From positions 124,001 through 188,000 of the forward strand of contig NZ_JAEKMI010000002.1 of the NCBI RefSeq assembly GCF_020217485.1: a stretch of DNA of 64,000 nucleotides, written 5' to 3'. Position 1 is the stretch's first letter. Each line of letters begins with the position of its first letter. Positions 59,653-64,000 of the stretch are shown here, one piece after another. The notes under the pieces are model-generated. The model did not search any database and had not been told where the DNA came from. It saw only the letters and a program-made list of their open reading frames with translations. Position numbers and translations under genes: made by a program. Origin of the DNA: Mycobacterium sp. WUMAC-067 (GTDB lineage: Bacteria > Actinomycetota > Actinomycetes > Mycobacteriales > Mycobacteriaceae).

Positions 59653-61186
59653 CGAAGAGCTCTCTCAGCCGTCGCGTGTCGACCTTGCCGCTGGACAACA
59701 GCGGGAGGTCGGTGCGGGAGAGGGCGAGGAACCGCTTGGGAATCTTGTACGACGACAGCTCGCCTTTGAGCCGTTCCCGCACCGCCGATTCGTCGAAATC
59801 CGGTTGGACGACGACCGCGGCGACCAGCTCTCCCCGTTGGGTATCGGGGACGCCCACCACGTAAGCCTCGGCGCCCGTGACCCTGGCGATCGCCTGCTCG
59901 ACCTCGGCCGCCGACACGTTGGCGCCCGCCGTCTTGACCATCGCGCCGAGCCTGCCGACGAAGTAGACGAATCCGTCGTCGTCGGTGCGCACCAAATCGC
60001 CGGTGTGAAACCAGCCGTCGGCGTCGAAGCACTCCTCGCGACTGCGCTTGTAGTAGCCCTGCATCACGTACGGTCCCCGGATGCAGAGCTCACCGACTCC
60101 GGAGGCGTCCGCGTCCAGGATCATCGTCTCGAAGCCGGGGGCGGGCTTACCGTATGACCCGCGCCGCGTTTCGGGTTGGTCGGATTCGTCCTCGCTGATC
60201 AGCACGACGCTGCCAGCCTCGGTCATCCCGAGCATGTTGTGCCGCAACTCCGGGTCGGCCGGCCTGGAGTCGAGGGCCATGATCGGGTAGAGGTTACCGC
60301 GCCGCATCGACGACAGATCACGCTCGGCGTAGCTGGGGTGGTCGGCGAGGTGAGCGACCCCGGCCGCGAACCCATTGGTCATGGTGGGTCTTTCGGCCTC
60401 CAACAGGTCGAGTGTGGCCCCGGCGTCGATGGCGTTGGAGCAGACCAGGGTCGACCCGGCCACCACCGTGGCCAGCAGGCCGAACGCGAATCCGCCGATC
60501 CAGAAGAACGGCGAATTGCAGAACAGCTTGTCCGACGCGGTCAGGCCGCGGATCGTATTGAGGTTCCGCTGATGTCCGAGCAGCGCGGCATGCGTATGCA
60601 CCACCCCCTTGGGGGTACTGGTCGATCCGGACGTGTAGACGATCGCCAGCGGATCGCAGTCGTAGACAACGTCTTCGGTCGCCCGCAGCAGCGCCGGGTC
60701 GACTGTGCCGGCCAGCGCGCGCACCGTCTCGTGAGCGAACGCCACGCGGCGCAGTTGCGGCACCGCGGCGCAGAACAAGCGATCGCCGGAATCGAAATCG
60801 GCCCCCGGAAGAACCTCGGACAGTCGCTGTACGTAGTCGTGAGACCGAAATGATGTGGCGCTCAACAGGATTTCGACGTCGCTGTCGACCAGCTGCTCGC
60901 GCAGTTCTCGGGCGGTGACGAAAGTGGAGAACGGGACGACCACGGCGCCGATCCGCGCCGCCGCCAGCATGCCGACCACGAAGTCGGGTCCGTTCGGATA
61001 GAGGAGGCCCACATGGGTTCCCTTACCGGCGCCGAGTGCCATCAGACCGCGGGCGAGCTCCGCCGACCTGCGGTCGGCTTCGGCGTATCCGATGCGGTCG
61101 TCGTCGCAGACCAGCAGCGGGTGATCCCCGCGCACCCGGGCCTGGTGTCGCAACGTCGCGGCGACGGTCAAATAATCAGCGCCCAT
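59645..61186 (-). CDS. AMP-forming acyl-CoA ligase
   Basis: 513 residues from the ATG at 61186. P-loop YTSGSTSTPKGVVHTHAA, adenine-binding NMLGMTEAGSV, WFHTGDLVRTDDDGFVYFVGR and the C-terminal SSGKVDTRRLRELF are conserved. It is related to, but clearly distinct from, the ligases on each side. It overlaps the upstream ligase by 11 bp and the downstream one by 8 bp. The substrate is probably a medium, branched or cyclic acid, given the neighbouring crotonases, but this is inference. Confidence 0.93.
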   Translation of the reverse strand: MGADYLTVAATLRHQARVRGDHPLLVCDDDRIGYAEADRRSAELARGLMALGAGKGTHVGLLYPNGPDFVVGMLAAARIGAVVVPFSTFVTARELREQLVDSDVEILLSATSFRSHDYVQRLSEVLPGADFDSGDRLFCAAVPQLRRVAFAHETVRALAGTVDPALLRATEDVVYDCDPLAIVYTSGSTSTPKGVVHTHAALLGHQRNLNTIRGLTASDKLFCNSPFFWIGGFAFGLLATVVAGSTLVCSNAIDAGATLDLLEAERPTMTNGFAAGVAHLADHPSYAERDLSSMRRGNLYPIMALDSRPADPELRHNMLGMTEAGSVVLISEDESDQPETRRGSYGKPAPGFETMILDADASGVGELCIRGPYVMQGYYKRSREECFDADGWFHTGDLVRTDDDGFVYFVGRLGAMVKTAGANVSAAEVEQAIARVTGAEAYVVGVPDTQRGELVAAVVVQPDFDESAVRERLKGELSSYKIPKRFLALSRTDLPLLSSGKVDTRRLRELFDA

Positions 61187-62645
61187 GGTTGCGCGGCGCC
61201 GCGGGCTCGCGGAAGTAGTCCTGGATGGCGCCGAGATCGGCCTTGCCCGACGGCGTTCGCGGAATGGCGTCGACGATCGCGATTTCGGTCGGAATCTCAT
61301 AGCGCGCCAGCCGCTCTCGCAGGTGCTCCACCAGCGCGTCGGCGTCGGCGGCAGCCGATTCGCGCAGTTCGACCATGGCGACCGGCGTCTCGCCGAGCCG
61401 CTCGTCGGGCCGGGCGATCACCGCCGCGCCGGACACCGCGGGGTGGCTCTCCAGCGCGGCGCGAACGTCGTCGGGCATCACCTTGAAGCCGCCGCGGATG
61501 ATCGCCTGGTCGGCGCGGCCGACGATCCAGAGGAACCCGTCGGCGTCGATGCGCGCCATATCCGTGGTTCGCATCCATTGCGCGCCCGGCCCCAGCTGAC
61601 CCGGCTTGACCTCCAGCAGGCCGACTTCGTCCGGGCCTAGCGGTGTTCCGTCGTCGGCGACCACCCGCAGCTGAGCGCCCGGATTGGCCCGGCCGACGCT
61701 GCCCCGTTTGGCCCGCCAGTGCCGCTGATAGTCGGGAAGGGTCCAGCCCGCCACGCCGCCGCCGAACTCGGTTGCGGCATAGGAGGTCAGCACCGGGATG
61801 CCGTACTTGTCGGTGAAGGCGTCGGCGTCGTCGGCCGACAGCGGCGCCGTCCCGCAGGTGACAACCCGGACACTGTCCAGGTCGGCGGGCGGCACATCCG
61901 AGTGCAAGACGGTGCGCAGGGCCGCCGGTACCAGCGATACGGCGCGGGGCCGGTGCTTGCGCACCGCCTCGGCCCATGCGTTGAGCTCGAATCGCTCCAA
62001 GAGCACAAACGGTCTGGCCTCGGCGATGCATTGCAGCACCCGGAATACGCCGCCGATGTGCACCAGCGGCGAGTTCACGATGGCGACGCCGCGCCGCAGC
62101 TCGGTGGGCGCGGGTGCGCGGTCGGGTTCGGCGCCCATCACGCTGCGCGCCAACATGTCGTAGCTCAGGTCGATTCGCTTGGGCGGTCCCGTCGTGCCGC
62201 TGGTCAGCATGCGCACCGCGACACCGGTCGGTGGACCCGCCCCGACGCCGGGTTGCCCGGACACGTCGACGTCGTCTGCCGGTCCCGAAATCGCGACCGT
62301 CGGGGTGCCCACCGTCACCAGCGACGCCAGATCGTCACGCTCGCCGACGATCAGCGGAAGCTGCAGTCGCGCGATGTCGGCCTTGGTGCGCTCGTCGCCG
62401 CGCGACGGGTTGATGACCACGACGGTCCCACCGCCTAACAGCACGCCCAGAAAGGCCGCCACATGCCCCGGCCGGTTGCGCAGCAGCATCCCGACCTCGG
62501 CGCCGGCGGCCAGGCCGGCGATGCGCCGCGCCAATGCGTCGATCTGGCCCCACGAGATCCATTGGCCGCCATATTCGATGGCGTGTGAGTGGGGCTCGAG
62601 GTCGAGCACGTCGGCGATGCGTTGGATGAGCGGGTGACGCGGCAT
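61176..62645 (-). CDS. AMP-forming acyl-CoA ligase-like protein
   Basis: 489 residues from the ATG at 62645, overlapping the crotonase stop by one base (TGATG). P-loop MLTSGTTGPPKRIDLSYD deviates from the usual GSPKG by having Pro-Pro-Lys-Arg. The TEFGGGVAGWT region, DMARIDADGFLWIVGRADQAIIRGG and TPSGKADLGAI are present. It is the most diverged of the three ligases. Overlaps suggest co-translation of the whole operon. Confidence 0.9.
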   Translation of the reverse strand: MPRHPLIQRIADVLDLEPHSHAIEYGGQWISWGQIDALARRIAGLAAGAEVGMLLRNRPGHVAAFLGVLLGGGTVVVINPSRGDERTKADIARLQLPLIVGERDDLASLVTVGTPTVAISGPADDVDVSGQPGVGAGPPTGVAVRMLTSGTTGPPKRIDLSYDMLARSVMGAEPDRAPAPTELRRGVAIVNSPLVHIGGVFRVLQCIAEARPFVLLERFELNAWAEAVRKHRPRAVSLVPAALRTVLHSDVPPADLDSVRVVTCGTAPLSADDADAFTDKYGIPVLTSYAATEFGGGVAGWTLPDYQRHWRAKRGSVGRANPGAQLRVVADDGTPLGPDEVGLLEVKPGQLGPGAQWMRTTDMARIDADGFLWIVGRADQAIIRGGFKVMPDDVRAALESHPAVSGAAVIARPDERLGETPVAMVELRESAAADADALVEHLRERLARYEIPTEIAIVDAIPRTPSGKADLGAIQDYFREPAAPRNHGR

Positions 62646-63451
62646 CAGCGGATCTTCGGTGTGGGCTTGGTGGCCCGGACGCGGGCGCCCTGCTGCGCGG
62701 CCAGTTCCGCGGTGCCGAGCGGGTTTCCCAGCCGGGTATAGATGAGGCCCTGTTCCAGGGCGGCGCGATACGGCTTGTCCAGCGATTCCCAAATCGCCTT
62801 CACCGTACCCTGAGTCGCCGTCGGAGGCTTGGCGGCGATGGTCGCCGCGATCTCGTGGGCGCGGTCCCAGAGCTGATCGGATGAGACGACCTCCGAGACC
62901 AATCCGATCCGCAGCGCGGTGTCGGCGCTGACCCGTTCATCGTTGCCCATCAGGGCGATGCGCAGCGTCTCCCCGAGGCCGACGCGGCGCATCAGACCGA
63001 TCGGCTCCAGCGCACAGATTAGACCGGCCGACACGTGGGAGTCGAAGAACGTGGCGTCTTCCGAGCAGATGACCACGTCGGATTCGTTGATGAAGTAGAA
63101 CGCGCCCGCGGTGCACATGCCCTGGACCGCGCAGACCACCGGCTTCCACATCTTCTGCCACTTGGGGCTCAGAGCCTCGCCGGGATCCTCGTGGTTCCAG
63201 ATGTTTTCGGGCTGACCGTAGGGCGTCTTGATGTCCAGCCCCGCGCTGAACGCCCGGTCGCCGGCGGCACGCAGTACCACCGCGTGCACCGACTCGTCGA
63301 GTTTGACCGTGCGCCAGGCGCGGGCCATTTCCTCACACATCGTGCGGTTGAACGCGTTCAGCTGCTCGGGCCGGTTCAACGTGATGGTCGCGACGTGGTC
63401 GGCGGGGTCGGCCTCGAGGAGGATCGTTTCGAACTTCATCGGCTCGCTCAT
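62645..63451 (-). CDS. Crotonase-fold (enoyl-CoA hydratase-like) protein, non-canonical active site
   Basis: 268 residues from the ATG at 63451, overlapping the previous stop by 4 bp. The CoA-binding and oxyanion regions (FSAGLDIKTPYG; VQGMCTAGAFYF) are present. At the two positions of the catalytic glutamates of enoyl-CoA hydratase (GGGCEL and QPEI in human ECHS1) this protein has Tyr (GAFYF) and His (DSHVSAG). Such changes mark crotonase relatives with other chemistry (isomerase, thioesterase or lyase). Activity is not assigned. Confidence 0.88.
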   Translation of the reverse strand: MSEPMKFETILLEADPADHVATITLNRPEQLNAFNRTMCEEMARAWRTVKLDESVHAVVLRAAGDRAFSAGLDIKTPYGQPENIWNHEDPGEALSPKWQKMWKPVVCAVQGMCTAGAFYFINESDVVICSEDATFFDSHVSAGLICALEPIGLMRRVGLGETLRIALMGNDERVSADTALRIGLVSEVVSSDQLWDRAHEIAATIAAKPPTATQGTVKAIWESLDKPYRAALEQGLIYTRLGNPLGTAELAAQQGARVRATKPTPKIR

Positions 63452-64000
63452 CGACACTGCCAATTCGGTTCGCGCTTTTCGACGAAGGCCTTGGGTCCTT
63501 CGGCCGCGTCCTCCGTCCGCAGCACACGTTCGCGGAACGTCTCGGCGAGTATCTCCGCCTCGTGCAGCGGCACATTCAGGCCCTTGAGGATGGCCAGCCG
63601 GGTACCCCGAACCGCCAGCGGTGCATTGGAATTGACGATGTCGGCGATCTCATGGGCCCGGTCCAGCAGCCGGTCGTGCTCGACGACTTCGCTGATCAGT
63701 CCGAGTTCGTAGGCGCGCTCTGCGCTCATCCGCTCGTGCTTGCCCATCAGGGCCATGCGCAGGGCGATGGAGCGGGGCAGCACGCGAGACACCCGCACCA
63801 ACTCGCGGCCCGCCACCAGTCCGATGCTGACGTGCGGATCGAAGAAGGTCGCCTGCTCGGAGGCGATGACGATGTCCGTCGTCGTGACCCAATCCATGCC
63901 GGCGCCGCAACAGATCCCGTTCACCGCGGTCAGCACCGGCTTGGCCGTGGTGCGGAACGGCGGCGTGCCCTCCTGCGGCGCCTCCCACTGGTCGTACGTC
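63448..64000 (-). CDS. Crotonase-fold protein, partial (N terminus off the window)
   Basis: At least 183 residues; the frame is open to the window edge (first residues read TYDQWEAPQEGTPPFRTTAK). The oxyanion loop is VNGICCGAGMDWV and the second active-site position reads ATFFDPHVSIGLV. The canonical glutamates are again replaced (Asp and His). The C terminus (LRTEDAAEGPKAFVEKREPNW) is the usual crotonase hinge. Its stop overlaps the next gene by 4 bp. It is a paralogue of that gene, perhaps a pair working together. Confidence 0.88.
   Translation of the reverse strand, partial: TYDQWEAPQEGTPPFRTTAKPVLTAVNGICCGAGMDWVTTTDIVIASEQATFFDPHVSIGLVAGRELVRVSRVLPRSIALRMALMGKHERMSAERAYELGLISEVVEHDRLLDRAHEIADIVNSNAPLAVRGTRLAILKGLNVPLHEAEILAETFRERVLRTEDAAEGPKAFVEKREPNWQCR

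Overview
The window comes from a slow-growing Mycobacterium that looks like a member or close relative of the M. avium complex. The evidence is the 16S rRNA with the long helix 18 typical of slow growers, a 281-bp 16S-23S spacer without tRNA that reads like M. avium-complex spacers, a single rrn operon directly behind murA, PE/PPE genes, irtA/irtB, the GlgE pathway and high-GC codon use. The species cannot be fixed from memory alone. Much of the order follows the M. tuberculosis block Rv1314c-Rv1350, so differences from that block stand out.

Layout. 1-7400: end of a PduO-type adenosyltransferase, a duplicated palindromic repeat, murA, two tandem rrn promoters, 16S-23S-5S rRNA and a strong terminator. 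7658-11732: an insertion relative to M. tuberculosis, with a PE-PPE pair, a divergent PPE, and a repressor-like/membrane protein pair. 11794-20597: DNA alkylation repair (ogt, ada-alkA), a diguanylate cyclase, one adenylate cyclase (M. tuberculosis has three here), nucS, a zinc-ribbon-like protein, methylmalonyl-CoA epimerase, fadA4 and a thioredoxin-like/TPR protein. 20690-27943: glycogen/alpha-glucan genes glgB, glgE, glgP. 27954-37946: dinG, pncB1, clpS-DUF2017-P1 peptidase, a relic of cysM, rhomboid, murI, a cAMP phosphodiesterase-like metallo-hydrolase, RNase PH, ITP pyrophosphatase, a DUF3817 protein and lprD. 38025-40285: tRNA-Leu(UAG) and a 2.2-kb mini-island between 25-bp direct repeats of the tRNA 3' end. 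40319-49854: a DUF393 oxidoreductase, an IdeR-type box, irtA-irtB, a phosphotransferase and a large cyclase/AAA/LuxR regulator with a frameshift. 49908-64000: a PPOX protein and a large acyl-CoA catabolic region (mycofactocin-type SDR, two acyl-CoA dehydrogenases, fabG2, thiolase, class III CoA transferase, GntR regulator, three AMP-forming acyl-CoA ligases, two crotonases).

Main points of interest. (1) The tRNA-Leu mini-island carries six tightly packed minus-strand reading frames and arm-type TGAGCACA repeats but no integrase, so it looks like a decayed or trans-mobilised element. (2) The mec-cysO-cysM cysteine operon is missing, and 16 codons matching the CysM C terminus remain in front of the rhomboid gene, as expected of a deletion scar. 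(3) A structured 39-bp repeat occurs three times; one copy sits exactly at the 5' end of glgE, where the usual start region is lost and shifted by one base. (4) A 15-bp palindrome lies between two divergent acyl-CoA operons that include a GntR regulator. (5) Both crotonases lack the two canonical catalytic glutamates.
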